NCBI GenBank assembly: GCA_965261725.1
Contig: CBDHDU010000047.1
Span: forward strand, 124,001 to 188,000
Reading direction: 5' to 3'
Source: CANDOC01 sp965261725
GTDB taxonomy: Bacteria; Pseudomonadota; Gammaproteobacteria; Pseudomonadales; Endozoicomonadaceae
DNA: 64,000 nucleotides
Below are positions 35,921 to 45,545 of the stretch, one piece after another; position 1 is the first letter of the stretch; every line of letters starts with the position of its first letter. The position numbers were made by a program, and so were the translations under genes. The notes under the pieces are model-generated. The model had not been told where the DNA came from, did no database searches, and saw only the letters and a program-made list of their open reading frames with translations.

Positions 35921-37765
35921 ATGCCGGAATACCGCTCCCGCAAGTCAACCCATGGTCGTAATATGGCCGGTGCCCGTGCGTTATGGCGTGCCACCGGGAT
36001 GTCTGATGATGATTTTCAAAAGCCGATAATTGCAGTTGCTAATTCATTTACACAGTTTGTACCGGGACACGTACATCTTAAGGATGTTGGACAGCTAGCC
36101 TGCAGGGAAATTGAGAAGCACGGTGGTGTTGCGAAGGAGTTCAATACAATAGCGATAGATGATGGTATCGCGATGGGGCATGACGGAATGCTTTATTCAT
36201 TGCCCAGCCGCGACCTGATTGCAGACTCTGTCGAGTATATGGTTAATGCCCATTGTGCTGATGCGTTAGTATGCATTTCCAACTGCGATAAAATAACCCC
36301 GGGTATGTTAATGGCAGCGATGCGCTTGAATATTCCTGTGGTTTTTGTTTCCGGTGGACCGATGGAAGCTGGTAAGACGGAACTGGCCAAGCATAATGTT
36401 GACTTGATTGATGCCATGATTATTGCTGTATCAGATGCTGATCAGGCAACAGTGGATAGTTATGAGCGGTCCGCCTGTCCGACTTGTGGATCCTGTGCAG
36501 GTATGTTTACTGCCAACTCAATGAACTGTCTGACGGAGGCTCTTGGGTTATCTTTACCAGGAAATGGTTCTCTTTTAGCAACCCATGAAGATCGTAAAGA
36601 ACTGTTTTTATCAGCAGGGCGCCATATTGTCGATATTACCAGACGCTACTATGAAAAAAATGAAGAGTTTCTGTTACCGCGGAATATTGCTGGTATAAAA
36701 GCTTTTGAAAATGCGATGAGTCTGGATATCGCCATGGGGGGATCAACAAATACTATCCTGCATTTGCTGGCTGCGGCTCAAGAGGGTGAGATTGATTTCA
36801 CGCTGAAAGATATTGACAGATTATCACGTAAAGTTCCCCAGTTATGTAAGGTCGCACCTAATACCCCGAAATACCATATGGAAGATGTTCACCGTGCCGG
36901 AGGGGTGATGGGAATTCTGGGTGAGCTTGACCGGGGAGGATTGCTTCATACTGATATTCCTACTGTGCACAGTGAATCAATGGGCGATGCGGTTGCTCAA
37001 TGGGATATTCAACGGTCTCCATCTGCCAGTGTACAAACGATGTATCGGGCAGGTCCGGCAGGTATCAGGACAACCCAGGCGTTTAGTCAGAATACCCGTT
37101 GGGATTTACTGGACTCTGACCGAAAGGAAGGATGTATCAGGGAGGTTGAACATGCTTATAGTCAGGAGGGAGGTCTGGCGGTTCTTTTCGGTAACCTGGC
37201 TGAAGATGGCTGTGTTGTCAAAACATCTGGTGTTGATGATAAATGCCTTCATTTCAAAGGCGCCGCACGAGTCTTTGAGAGTCAGGATGACACGGTTAAA
37301 GCTATTCTCGCGGATGAAATCAGTTCCGGTGATGTCGTGGTCGTTCGCTATGAAGGCCCCAGAGGGGGACCAGGCATGCAGGAAATGTTATATCCGACCA
37401 GCTATCTGAAGTCCAAAGGGCTTGGAAAAGAGTGTGCGCTGTTGACTGATGGCCGCTTTTCAGGTGGTACTTCAGGGTTGTCTATTGGTCATATTTCACC
37501 TGAAGCCGCTGCCGGGGGGAATATAGGTCTGCTTCAGGATGGAGATATGATTACAATTGATATTGTTTCTCGCCGAATTGAAGTGGACTTGTCTGACGCC
37601 GAACTGAAACAGCGCCGCAAAGACATGGAGCAAAAAAATAAGTTTGCCTGGAAACCTGCGATAATGCGCCCACGTAAAGTCTCAACTGCGCTGAAAATTT
37701 ATGGCCGTATGGCTACCAGTGCAGATAAAGGTGCTGTCAGAAATCTTGACTTGATTGATAATTAA
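35921..37765 (+). CDS. ilvD: Dihydroxy-acid dehydratase
   Basis: A 614-residue Fe-S dehydratase, closely similar along its whole length to E. coli IlvD from memory. It starts MPEYRSRKSTHGRNMAGARA. Cysteine motifs include ISNCDKITPGM and SACPTCGSCAGMFTANSMN; the C-terminal block GKECALLTDGRFSGGTSG is intact. It catalyses the last common step to isoleucine and valine precursors, making 2-oxo acids from 2,3-dihydroxy acids. ATG 35921 gives the family-typical N-terminus; ATG 35915 is two codons upstream. No other ilv genes are near; it stands between two giant secreted-protein genes, which is unusual. Confidence 0.95.
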   Translation: MPEYRSRKSTHGRNMAGARALWRATGMSDDDFQKPIIAVANSFTQFVPGHVHLKDVGQLACREIEKHGGVAKEFNTIAIDDGIAMGHDGMLYSLPSRDLIADSVEYMVNAHCADALVCISNCDKITPGMLMAAMRLNIPVVFVSGGPMEAGKTELAKHNVDLIDAMIIAVSDADQATVDSYERSACPTCGSCAGMFTANSMNCLTEALGLSLPGNGSLLATHEDRKELFLSAGRHIVDITRRYYEKNEEFLLPRNIAGIKAFENAMSLDIAMGGSTNTILHLLAAAQEGEIDFTLKDIDRLSRKVPQLCKVAPNTPKYHMEDVHRAGGVMGILGELDRGGLLHTDIPTVHSESMGDAVAQWDIQRSPSASVQTMYRAGPAGIRTTQAFSQNTRWDLLDSDRKEGCIREVEHAYSQEGGLAVLFGNLAEDGCVVKTSGVDDKCLHFKGAARVFESQDDTVKAILADEISSGDVVVVRYEGPRGGPGMQEMLYPTSYLKSKGLGKECALLTDGRFSGGTSGLSIGHISPEAAAGGNIGLLQDGDMITIDIVSRRIEVDLSDAELKQRRKDMEQKNKFAWKPAIMRPRKVSTALKIYGRMATSADKGAVRNLDLIDN

Positions 37766-37789
37766 ACTATCAGCCAATGTTCTGAATTA

Positions 37790-37824
37790 ATACCTTGGTA
37801 CTTTTAAATAAAGTGCCGGGGTAT
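37790..37824 (+). terminator. ilvD rho-independent terminator
   Basis: A 14-bp stem with G-T pairs (ataccttggtactt / aagtgccggggtat) and a 7-base AT loop, followed by a T-rich run, starting about 25 bp after the ilvD stop. The shape is typical. Confidence 0.7.
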
Positions 37825-38061
37825 TTTATTTCTTGTTTTTAATACCATGAGTTTTTTATCCTCAAAAGCTACATTTAAATAGTAAAAAAGTCTAATATGA
37901 TTTTTTTAGCTGAATGCCAACTCGTTGATAATTTATGACTGTTTCTATTTGATATGGCTTTTTAGACTAATGTCTAATGTCCTTATTTCTTTATTTAGAG
38001 TACTTTTCAAGCGCGAATGTCCAAGGTTTGTTTTGAACTGTTATTAGCAAGGAGGTGAACA

Positions 38062-41000
38062 GTGGAAATAACTTTATGTGTACTTATAAGAAATATAAGA
38101 ATTCTGTTTCTTTTATTATTAGCTGGTCAGTCGCTTGCTGCTGATATTTATGTGTCGGCAGGCCCTGCCGGCACTATTGCTTTATCATCATCCCCAAATA
38201 TACCAGTTTCACACCGGTCTTTTGCTACTGCTCCGTTTTTCGACGAGTACCATGGCAAAGGTATAGGGTCCCGAGGTCTTATAGAGTTTGGTAAATACGA
38301 TTATGAGGAATTAAAAAGGATCTTGCCCGAACATGTATTTAATGCACTGCCAAAGAATAAAGCAGGCAAGGTTTATTTGCATATTCAACCTAATGGCCAG
38401 CCAGGTTTGGTTAGTAATGATGTTCAGCTTAAATGTCATAGCTGGGCCGACCCTGAAGGAAAGTATATGCCACGGGCTCAGCCCGGAGGGAATGAAGCAG
38501 TTGTTGGGGATGTCGAATTTGGAATGAATCTAGGTTTCTGGGGGAGCCTTTCAAATAAATGTGCAGGATTTCATGAACGCAATCTGCTGAAAAATCAGGA
38601 TATGTTTTTTCCTGATGTCACATCTATAGATTACAGTCGATCACTTATCAGTTTAGACAGGCAGCCATGGGAAATTTCAGATGGCGGCAGTTTTAAGCTT
38701 GTAGAAAATACCAGCCCTGCTCCCGGTCCTGCTGTGAGTATCACCAGGACAGAAGAAAATGGAGCAACATTTTATGCCTTTAAAACAACACAGTTGCCAG
38801 CCAAGGCGATTGAGGGAAAGCCGCTTGCTCTTTCATTTTGGGTGAAATCCCCTCGGGCCGGTAAGTTAAGAACATGCCTGTGGACTCCCGAAGATAATCG
38901 AATATTTGGACTGACTGACTACCATATCACTGCGGCTAATACATGGCAGCGCGTTGTTCTAAGTATCCCGGCCACCCACAACATTCGAGGAGATAATGTT
39001 CATTTCTATCTTGCAGAATCCCTGAACGGGTTACTTGGATACCTTAATGATGATATTGAATTTGCTGGAGTAAAGCTTGAGGTTGGCAAGGGTGCAAACT
39101 TCATTCCCGGGCATTGGTATATGTGGGGTGGCGGGCACGGCGAGCTGGTCGTAAGAGATGATATTCCTGATGTCGGTAGGGGCACAGCAATGAGATTCGT
39201 CCAGGACAAAACCCCTGAGACAACATTTTATTCGGTGAACCAGAATCTACCGAAAAGTGCTTTCAAAAAAATTCAGGGTAGGTCTGTTACAGTTTCCGGC
39301 TTTATACGCTCCAACAGGACAGGACAGTTTAATACCCTGATGCGTGCAGAACCTACAGGGGTTGAGTCGAAAAGAGCAATACATCACGTGGTCGGTGATG
39401 AGCAGTGGCACCCCTTTAATTACACATTCACTCCGGCAGATCATCATGGACTGGAAGGTGACTATATAGCTTTTTACCTTTGTGAAGGGTTGCATGGCCT
39501 TATTCAGGAAAAAGACGACTGGATTGAGTTCGCAGGTGTTCAGCTTGAGCTGGGTGATAAGCGCACGGAGTGTCAATTATTAACACTTGGTGAAATGGTC
39601 GCTAATCAGGGATGTCTGGTTAGAAGCAAGCAGACAATACATGACCAGGGATTACTGTCACCAACATCGTTATCAGTTGTGCCCTGTGGTTATAAGGGGC
39701 TAAAACTTCTCGATGGTATTAACCGTTTCACAGGTATTTCCGTTGTTGAATTGCTTCCCGGGCACGGAGTCCGGGCAGATAAAACCGGTGAAATGGCTAT
39801 TACATTTCATATTGTCTGCCCGGTTGAACTCTTAGCGATATTCGGAGAACAAGATAATCCTCGCAATCTTGTTAGTCATACACTGAAATTGTTTGGTGAG
39901 GGGAAGAGAAAAAGGGAATTATTAGATCTTGGTATAGACAAGAAGAGAGGATGTCGCCCACAACACCAGCCTGTCGAGATGACATTTGCAGAATTCGCCA
40001 CTGTGCTGAAACAGGCTGGCATGATGGATTGCCACTTAAGCAGGCTCCTTGAAACTAAAACTGGCCGTGGGCAAAGGGCAGGTGTAGTTCCTGCAGGGGC
40101 GGCTATGGCTAATCCTCTGGTTGTTTATCCTGTTCTGCCGCCACCAGTGGTGCAACAGCCAGCAGTTCAACAACCTGACCAGGCAGCAGTTGTTGTAAGG
40201 CTGAAATATATGGTCGGGTTTATGATCGGCAATATGCCAAATAAACCAGCTAATACTGATGGCATTCTGGATGTTATGTTTGCCAAAGTAGATGGCAAGG
40301 TTTTGCAACAAGCTTCGAAGAATAAAGAGTTTTTCAAAAACAAAGTGAGAGTCTTTCTTGAACTGCACAAAAAATATCCACGGCTATTTACTGCGGACAA
40401 ATTTGATGTTTTTGCAGCAGGTGTCGATGATGAGTTAGCTCAGGGCTTGGTTTCCCGAACCAAGGAATATGATTACGAGAACATGAAAGCTATCTGTGAT
40501 GTTATGGGCGTTGCAGTACCTCCCGACGTGGCTGCTCCAAAAGTGGTAGTGCCGGTTCATCAACCAGTGCGTGTTCATCAACCAAAGCCAGCTCCGGCTC
40601 AGGTAAACCTGCCTGCTCCGGTGGTTGTTGCACCACCTCCTCCTGCTTCTATCCGGGATTACCGTGGTCAATCCGTCGCGATACGTATTTTTAATGATCT
40701 GAATAACCCGGAAAGGCGCCTTCAGGGCGATCAGTTAGGTCAAGCCCTGACGGTTGTAGAAAGGAATCGTGTGGCTCGTCAGGATATGGTGTTAATGGGA
40801 GAACCGGCCGTCAGTATCGATAAGCTGTGTCAAGGCTACCGCAAACTGCCTAAGCATCATTACCCAGAAACACTGGACAGTTTATATGATATATCCCATG
40901 TCATTACGATGCCGACAGGACCTGTTAAGACCGAAGCACAAAGAGCCAAGGTAGCTCAGGCGGACAAGCTGAAAGAAAGATACCTTTTACAGCCAGTTCG

Positions 41001-43161
41001 TGGTGGTGGTGACTGCCTCTACCTTTCATATTTCACCGGCTGGATTCATGCGTTGCTGGAAGATGTGATTACTAGGCGCAATCCGAATGCAATTCGTCAG
41101 CAAATAGAAAGACTCAGGACAGTTGATCCTAACTATCGCCACTTTACCCAGTGTTATCGTGTTGATGGAGACTGTGACGAGCTAATTACGCTATTGGAAC
41201 GGCTGACTGCTAATCCAACACTCAATGAGCTGCACAAACTGATCATGCCGACAGAAACCGTCAGGGGTGTCGTGCGTGGAGGCGGTCAAGAGGCGTTATG
41301 GGGCGGAAAGGGAAAAATCATTACACCAATTATTCGCTATTTCCGCACCCATACCATTTATTTGCTACGTGAAGATTTAATGAAGGAGGTTTACTTCAAT
41401 CCTGATGTGCGAGTGCAGGAACAAAGGTGGAAGGAATTACTTGAAAGAATGGAATTCCTGGTGGAGTTTTTTGGCTGCAAGGCTGCCGTCAACAATGTGC
41501 GGACAAAGTCTCATCAACCTGACATGCATGTCCTGGACGCATTCCTGCTTTCTCAGATGGAAAGCGGTGCGGATGCCACTGGTCTTGAAATTGCGATGCT
41601 GAATACCATTCGCCCCTTAAGTTTGTGTTATGGCGCTGGTCATCGCGAGGAAACGCAGGCTTGTAAAGCTACAGGTGGCTTCAGAGTGGGTGGTGGTGTT
41701 TATGCCGAGGGGCAACGGATTGTCATATTCCAGCGGGATAATCACTATGACGCGCTTATTCCGCTCGATTTGTGTTATGTAACCAAAAGATACCATCAGC
41801 AGCTCGTGGGGCAGTACCGGCCAATGCCGAACTACAGAGGTAATCGACATTTCGGCGCACGGAGGATATTTGTACCTCCTCAGGGTGTACCTCATGTTCA
41901 GGGCCAACCACCACAGCCCGTGCAGCAAAAGGTGGCAGGACCTTTTCAGCCAGCCGGGAAGGTTACTCCGCAAGTGGTGCAGCATAACCTACAACCTGCC
42001 GCTCAGCCGAGGGTTGTACAGCTTCGTACGGATGAGTTTGTCGACAAGCTGGAGCCAGAACATGCCAGGATAATTCAGCACTACACAGGCAGGTATAAAA
42101 AGGCAGCCAGTGGCCATTATACCGGTGATTTACAGCATGTTTTGCCTTGGGAGTTGAATTGCGATAATCCTCAGGCAGGTAAAAAAATAAAAGTTTATAA
42201 AAAAATAGGTCAAGGTGGGCAGGGAGCTATTTATTCTGCATCCATTGACGGGCTTGATCAGCCGGATATGGCTTTTAAAGTCAGTGATTTCTATGATGAC
42301 GCGGATCCAATGGCATGTATTGCATTTAACAAGAGTGCTTGTCAGCACCCACTTATTTCAAAAGATATGCTGTGGATGGTTAAAAGGTCTTGGGATCAGT
42401 ATCGACCTTCAAAGTTTTATCAGCTTATGGAGAAAAACCCTAAGGATTTGTGGGGTGTCGTTTCTGATCCTGACCGGCCGGTTCAGTGGTTTAATAAGCA
42501 GCCGTACCGCCGTCTGGACAGAAAGCTTGCAATGACTCTGATATATCAAATGGTTCAGGCTGTGGCGCATATGCACTGGCATGGCTGGGCTCACAGGGAT
42601 ATTAAACTGGGTAACACCATGATCGGGCCTGACTGCACAGGTATCAGGCTGATAGACTTTGGCATGTCACAGAATGTCGGGACGGATGCCGGAGCTGCTG
42701 CCCAGAAAGGGCACCAGACACAGAAGGGAACGCCCGGGTACATGATCTTTGTCGAAGGAGAGCAAGGCTATAACGTTTTTGCGGCGGATATGGCGGCATT
42801 AGCGGTATGCTATTTCGGAATGAGAGTGGGCTTGAATAAACCTCTGATTGATATACCTCCTGAAATAAAGGCGAAACTTCCAAACAATTATTTCCGTCAG
42901 GTTATTGCCGCTTATAACGATCTGATAAAGAAAAATGGTGATGATGCCCGGCATGAGATATCCACGACTATTCAACTTAAGCTGGTTGGGGCGGGTCTGG
43001 CTGATGACGGTGACACCACACAATTACAGCATGAAGCAGAGTTCCTTAAGCAGCTTTTGGATCCTATTCGCCATAAAGATGCAGATAGTGCATCTTTAGC
43101 CCGGATCCTTAGAAGCGACGCTTTAATGAAGGAAGCGAGGGGGCTTAAGCTGGTTGATTAG
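38062..43161 (+). CDS. Giant secreted protein: beta modules, OTU-like protease, Ser/Thr kinase
   Basis: A 1699-residue protein from GTG 38062, behind a near-perfect AAGGAGGTGA site. A signal peptide (ILFLLLLAGQSLAA) predicts Sec export. Two jelly-roll-like modules (about 203-343 and 350-499, each ending GV-LE-G) resemble those of the 30361 gene. A Pro/Val/Gln-rich linker follows. Residues about 970-1240 resemble an OTU/otubain cysteine protease: GGGDCLYLS (D984, C985) and, 243 residues on, RDNHYDALIPLD (H1228). Residues about 1375-1690 are a eukaryote-type kinase: IGQGGQGAIYSA, K1406 (AFKV), HRDIKLGN (D1513), DFG (D1532), GTPGYM. The alpha-C glutamate is not evident. Deubiquitinase plus kinase activity toward host proteins is the natural hypothesis; no secretion route beyond Sec is shown. 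Confidence 0.8.
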   Translation: MEITLCVLIRNIRILFLLLLAGQSLAADIYVSAGPAGTIALSSSPNIPVSHRSFATAPFFDEYHGKGIGSRGLIEFGKYDYEELKRILPEHVFNALPKNKAGKVYLHIQPNGQPGLVSNDVQLKCHSWADPEGKYMPRAQPGGNEAVVGDVEFGMNLGFWGSLSNKCAGFHERNLLKNQDMFFPDVTSIDYSRSLISLDRQPWEISDGGSFKLVENTSPAPGPAVSITRTEENGATFYAFKTTQLPAKAIEGKPLALSFWVKSPRAGKLRTCLWTPEDNRIFGLTDYHITAANTWQRVVLSIPATHNIRGDNVHFYLAESLNGLLGYLNDDIEFAGVKLEVGKGANFIPGHWYMWGGGHGELVVRDDIPDVGRGTAMRFVQDKTPETTFYSVNQNLPKSAFKKIQGRSVTVSGFIRSNRTGQFNTLMRAEPTGVESKRAIHHVVGDEQWHPFNYTFTPADHHGLEGDYIAFYLCEGLHGLIQEKDDWIEFAGVQLELGDKRTECQLLTLGEMVANQGCLVRSKQTIHDQGLLSPTSLSVVPCGYKGLKLLDGINRFTGISVVELLPGHGVRADKTGEMAITFHIVCPVELLAIFGEQDNPRNLVSHTLKLFGEGKRKRELLDLGIDKKRGCRPQHQPVEMTFAEFATVLKQAGMMDCHLSRLLETKTGRGQRAGVVPAGAAMANPLVVYPVLPPPVVQQPAVQQPDQAAVVVRLKYMVGFMIGNMPNKPANTDGILDVMFAKVDGKVLQQASKNKEFFKNKVRVFLELHKKYPRLFTADKFDVFAAGVDDELAQGLVSRTKEYDYENMKAICDVMGVAVPPDVAAPKVVVPVHQPVRVHQPKPAPAQVNLPAPVVVAPPPPASIRDYRGQSVAIRIFNDLNNPERRLQGDQLGQALTVVERNRVARQDMVLMGEPAVSIDKLCQGYRKLPKHHYPETLDSLYDISHVITMPTGPVKTEAQRAKVAQADKLKERYLLQPVRGGGDCLYLSYFTGWIHALLEDVITRRNPNAIRQQIERLRTVDPNYRHFTQCYRVDGDCDELITLLERLTANPTLNELHKLIMPTETVRGVVRGGGQEALWGGKGKIITPIIRYFRTHTIYLLREDLMKEVYFNPDVRVQEQRWKELLERMEFLVEFFGCKAAVNNVRTKSHQPDMHVLDAFLLSQMESGADATGLEIAMLNTIRPLSLCYGAGHREETQACKATGGFRVGGGVYAEGQRIVIFQRDNHYDALIPLDLCYVTKRYHQQLVGQYRPMPNYRGNRHFGARRIFVPPQGVPHVQGQPPQPVQQKVAGPFQPAGKVTPQVVQHNLQPAAQPRVVQLRTDEFVDKLEPEHARIIQHYTGRYKKAASGHYTGDLQHVLPWELNCDNPQAGKKIKVYKKIGQGGQGAIYSASIDGLDQPDMAFKVSDFYDDADPMACIAFNKSACQHPLISKDMLWMVKRSWDQYRPSKFYQLMEKNPKDLWGVVSDPDRPVQWFNKQPYRRLDRKLAMTLIYQMVQAVAHMHWHGWAHRDIKLGNTMIGPDCTGIRLIDFGMSQNVGTDAGAAAQKGHQTQKGTPGYMIFVEGEQGYNVFAADMAALAVCYFGMRVGLNKPLIDIPPEIKAKLPNNYFRQVIAAYNDLIKKNGDDARHEISTTIQLKLVGAGLADDGDTTQLQHEAEFLKQLLDPIRHKDADSASLARILRSDALMKEARGLKLVD

Positions 43162-43206
43162 TAGAAGCAGGGTATTATGAGCTAATGATTAAGGGATTAC
43201 GGTGGG

Positions 43207-43235
43207 TTGAGCAGGCCATTTCTTTCAGGTAAAAT
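43207..43235 (+). promoter_or_regulatory. Sigma-70 promoter of rplU-rpmA
   Basis: A -35 TTGAGC and a -10 TAAAAT with an ideal 17-bp spacer. Transcription would start near 43242, leaving a leader of about 160 nt before rplU. The placement 45-75 bp after the preceding gene's stop agrees with an independent ribosomal-protein promoter. Confidence 0.65.
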
Positions 43236-43405
43236 GCCGCCCCTGTCCGAAATCCGCCCGCTGAGCCTGTTTGTCAGCGCTTGTCGAACCATAGTTTAAA
43301 AAGACATGGACCGGCAAGACATGCGGCACAGTGGCTGGGATGGACACAAAACCCGTTTTTGGGTGCCTTTGACAAAAAGGCGGATACAGGATTTTGGAGA
43401 ATATT

Positions 43406-43714
43406 ATGTACGCTGTAATCAAGACCGGTGGCAAGCAGTACCGCGTCAGCGAAGGCGACACCCTGAAAGTTGAAAAACTGGACGTCGCTGCTGGTGAAAC
43501 CATCGAATTCGACCAGGTTCTGATGCTGGGCGGTGAAGAAATCAAGATCGGTACTCCGGTCGTTGAAGGTGCAAAGGTTGCTGCTGAAGTTGTCAGCCAC
43601 GGCCGCGGCAAGAAGGTAACTATCATCAAGTTCCGTCGTCGTAAGCACAGTCGTCGTCAGCAGGGCCACCGTCAGTGGTTCACTGAACTGAAAATCACCG
43701 GCATTAACGGCTAA
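43406..43714 (+). CDS. rplU: 50S ribosomal protein L21
   Basis: A 102-residue ribosomal protein, essentially the standard length, starting MYAVIKTGGKQYRVSEGD and containing KKVTIIKFRRRKHSRRQQGH, the conserved rRNA-binding C-terminus. ATG 43406 follows GGAG; an in-frame ATG four codons earlier overlaps that ribosome site and is rejected. It is the first gene of the rplU-rpmA pair, 18 bp before rpmA. Codon use is strongly biased as in highly expressed genes, unlike the neighbouring giant gene. Confidence 0.97.
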   Translation: MYAVIKTGGKQYRVSEGDTLKVEKLDVAAGETIEFDQVLMLGGEEIKIGTPVVEGAKVAAEVVSHGRGKKVTIIKFRRRKHSRRQQGHRQWFTELKITGING

Positions 43715-43732
43715 GGAACCAGGAGTAGACTC

Positions 43733-43990
43733 ATGGCTCACAAAAAAGCAGGCGGTAGTACCCGCAACGGTCGCGATTCAGAAAGTAAACGCCTTGGTGT
43801 CAAGCGTTTCGGCGGCCAGATCGTAAAAGCAGGCAACATCATCGTTCGTCAGCGTGGCACCCGTTTCCACGCTGGTGAGAACGTAGGTATCGGTAAAGAC
43901 CACACTCTGTTCGCTAAGGCTGAAGGCCGCGTAGTGTTCGAAGTGAAAGGTTCCGAGAACCGCAAGTTCGTTCGCATCGAAGCTGCCTAA
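43733..43990 (+). CDS. rpmA: 50S ribosomal protein L27
   Basis: An 85-residue ribosomal protein with the invariant N-terminus MAHKKAGGSTRNGRDSESK, which reaches the peptidyl transferase centre, and GGQIVKAGNIIVRQRGTRFH. Length is standard. It is preceded by AGGAG and is followed by a strong terminator at 44064, so rplU-rpmA forms a two-gene unit. Confidence 0.98.
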   Translation: MAHKKAGGSTRNGRDSESKRLGVKRFGGQIVKAGNIIVRQRGTRFHAGENVGIGKDHTLFAKAEGRVVFEVKGSENRKFVRIEAA

Positions 43991-44063
43991 TTCCAGTTGC
44001 CATGATCAGCCGGTAACATCTCGTATGTAAACTGGCATTGATGAGCATGGCAGTGGATTCTCC

Positions 44064-44093
44064 AAAAAGCCCCGTCACCGACGGGGCTTTTTG
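44064..44093 (+). terminator. rplU-rpmA rho-independent terminator
   Basis: AAAAAGCCCCGTC-ACC-GACGGGGCTTTTT-type hairpin: an 8-bp GC stem flanked by A5 and T5 runs, which can also terminate in the opposite direction. It lies about 75 bp after rpmA, in the 301-bp gap before obgE; nothing else was recognised in that gap. Confidence 0.92.
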
Positions 44094-44291
44094 TATATGG
44101 AATGACAATATTTTCCTTTTCCTGCCTGAGAGGGAAAATATTGTCACTTCAAAAGTTTATGACCATTCTGCAGCGAGCTGATATCAGCAGATTGTGCAGG
44201 AATTGGTTACTCTTTAATGAAATCCTGTTTTCATAATGAAAATGGTATTTCTTCGCTTATGCACGCCTGCCAGTTCGGGGTATAGAACACC

Positions 44292-45494
44292 ATGAAATTT
44301 GTCGATGAAGCCCATATTCATGTTGAAGCCGGTAAGGGTGGTAACGGCTGTCTGAGTTTCCGTCGCGAAAAATATGTACCCAAAGGCGGGCCGGACGGCG
44401 GTGATGGTGGTGACGGTGGCAGTGTCTATATGCAGGCTGAGAACGACCTGAACACACTGGTTGATTACCGTTACCAGCGCCGTTACAAGGCTGAAAATGG
44501 TGAGCCGGGCCGTGGCAGTGACTGCACCGGTAAAAAAGGTGAAGACCTGTACCTGAAAGTGCCGGTGGGTACGACAATTGTTGATGAGGAAACCGATGAG
44601 ATTATCGGAGACCTGACCAAAGAAGGTCAGGTAGTTAAAGTTGCTCAGGGCGGTTTCCATGGTCTGGGCAATGCGCGCTTTAAGTCCAGTGTTAACCGTG
44701 CTCCTCGTCAAACCAAACCGGGGACTCCCGGTGAAATTCGCAGTCTGAAGCTGGAACTAAAAGTTATTGCTGATGTTGGCTTATTGGGCATGCCGAATGC
44801 GGGTAAGTCTACTTTTGTTCGCGCTGTGTCCCATGCCCGTCCAAAAGTGGCCGGTTATCCGTTTACAACACTGGTACCTAACCTCGGTGTTGTCAGCGTT
44901 CAGAAACATCGCAGCTTTGTCATTGCTGATATTCCCGGTCTGATTGAAGGTGCAGCGGAAGGTGCCGGTTTGGGTATCCGCTTCCTGAAACACTTGGCAC
45001 GCTGCCGTATTTTGCTGCATCTGGTTGATGTGGCACCTTATGATGGCGTTGATCCGGTTGCCAGCGCGCAGGCGATTATTAACGAGATTGAAGCCTTCAG
45101 TCCGGCGTTGGCAAACCGTGAACGCTGGCTGGTGTTGAATAAAGTTGATTTGCTGCCTGAAGAAGAGCGCCAGTCAATCTGCGACAATATTGTGAAGAAC
45201 CTTGGCTGGGAAGGTCGGGTTTATCAAACGGCTGCAGTATCATCTCAGGGGACACATCAGCTCAGTAATGAAATCATGAATTTCATTGAAGAGCTGAATG
45301 AGATGATGGCGGCAGATCCGGCTTATGCTGAAGCTGAATCCGAGCAGCGTGCGCTGATGGAAATTCAGGCACGTAAGCGTATTCAGGAACTGGCTGAAGC
45401 CCGCAAAGCCAAGCGTCTGGCTGAGAAGCTGGCGAATGAAGATGACGAAGACGATGATGATGACCATGATATGGAGATCTTTTACGCGCCTTAA
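44292..45494 (+). CDS. obgE: Obg family GTPase
   Basis: A 400-residue GTPase acting in 50S ribosome maturation. The N-terminal glycine-rich Obg fold (1-158) begins MKFVDEAHIHVEAGKGGNGC. The G domain starts at about 160 with G1 GMPNAGKST, switch regions, G3 DIPGLIEGA and G4 NKVDLL. The C-terminal tail is very acidic (EDDEDDDDDHDMEIF), as in gammaproteobacterial Obg. The position after rpmA and before proB is the standard order. Confidence 0.95.
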   Translation: MKFVDEAHIHVEAGKGGNGCLSFRREKYVPKGGPDGGDGGDGGSVYMQAENDLNTLVDYRYQRRYKAENGEPGRGSDCTGKKGEDLYLKVPVGTTIVDEETDEIIGDLTKEGQVVKVAQGGFHGLGNARFKSSVNRAPRQTKPGTPGEIRSLKLELKVIADVGLLGMPNAGKSTFVRAVSHARPKVAGYPFTTLVPNLGVVSVQKHRSFVIADIPGLIEGAAEGAGLGIRFLKHLARCRILLHLVDVAPYDGVDPVASAQAIINEIEAFSPALANRERWLVLNKVDLLPEEERQSICDNIVKNLGWEGRVYQTAAVSSQGTHQLSNEIMNFIEELNEMMAADPAYAEAESEQRALMEIQARKRIQELAEARKAKRLAEKLANEDDEDDDDDHDMEIFYAP

Positions 45495-45545
45495 TGTGTC
45501 ATCAGCATCTATTTGAATCGAAGATAAAAACGACTAGTAGACAGC

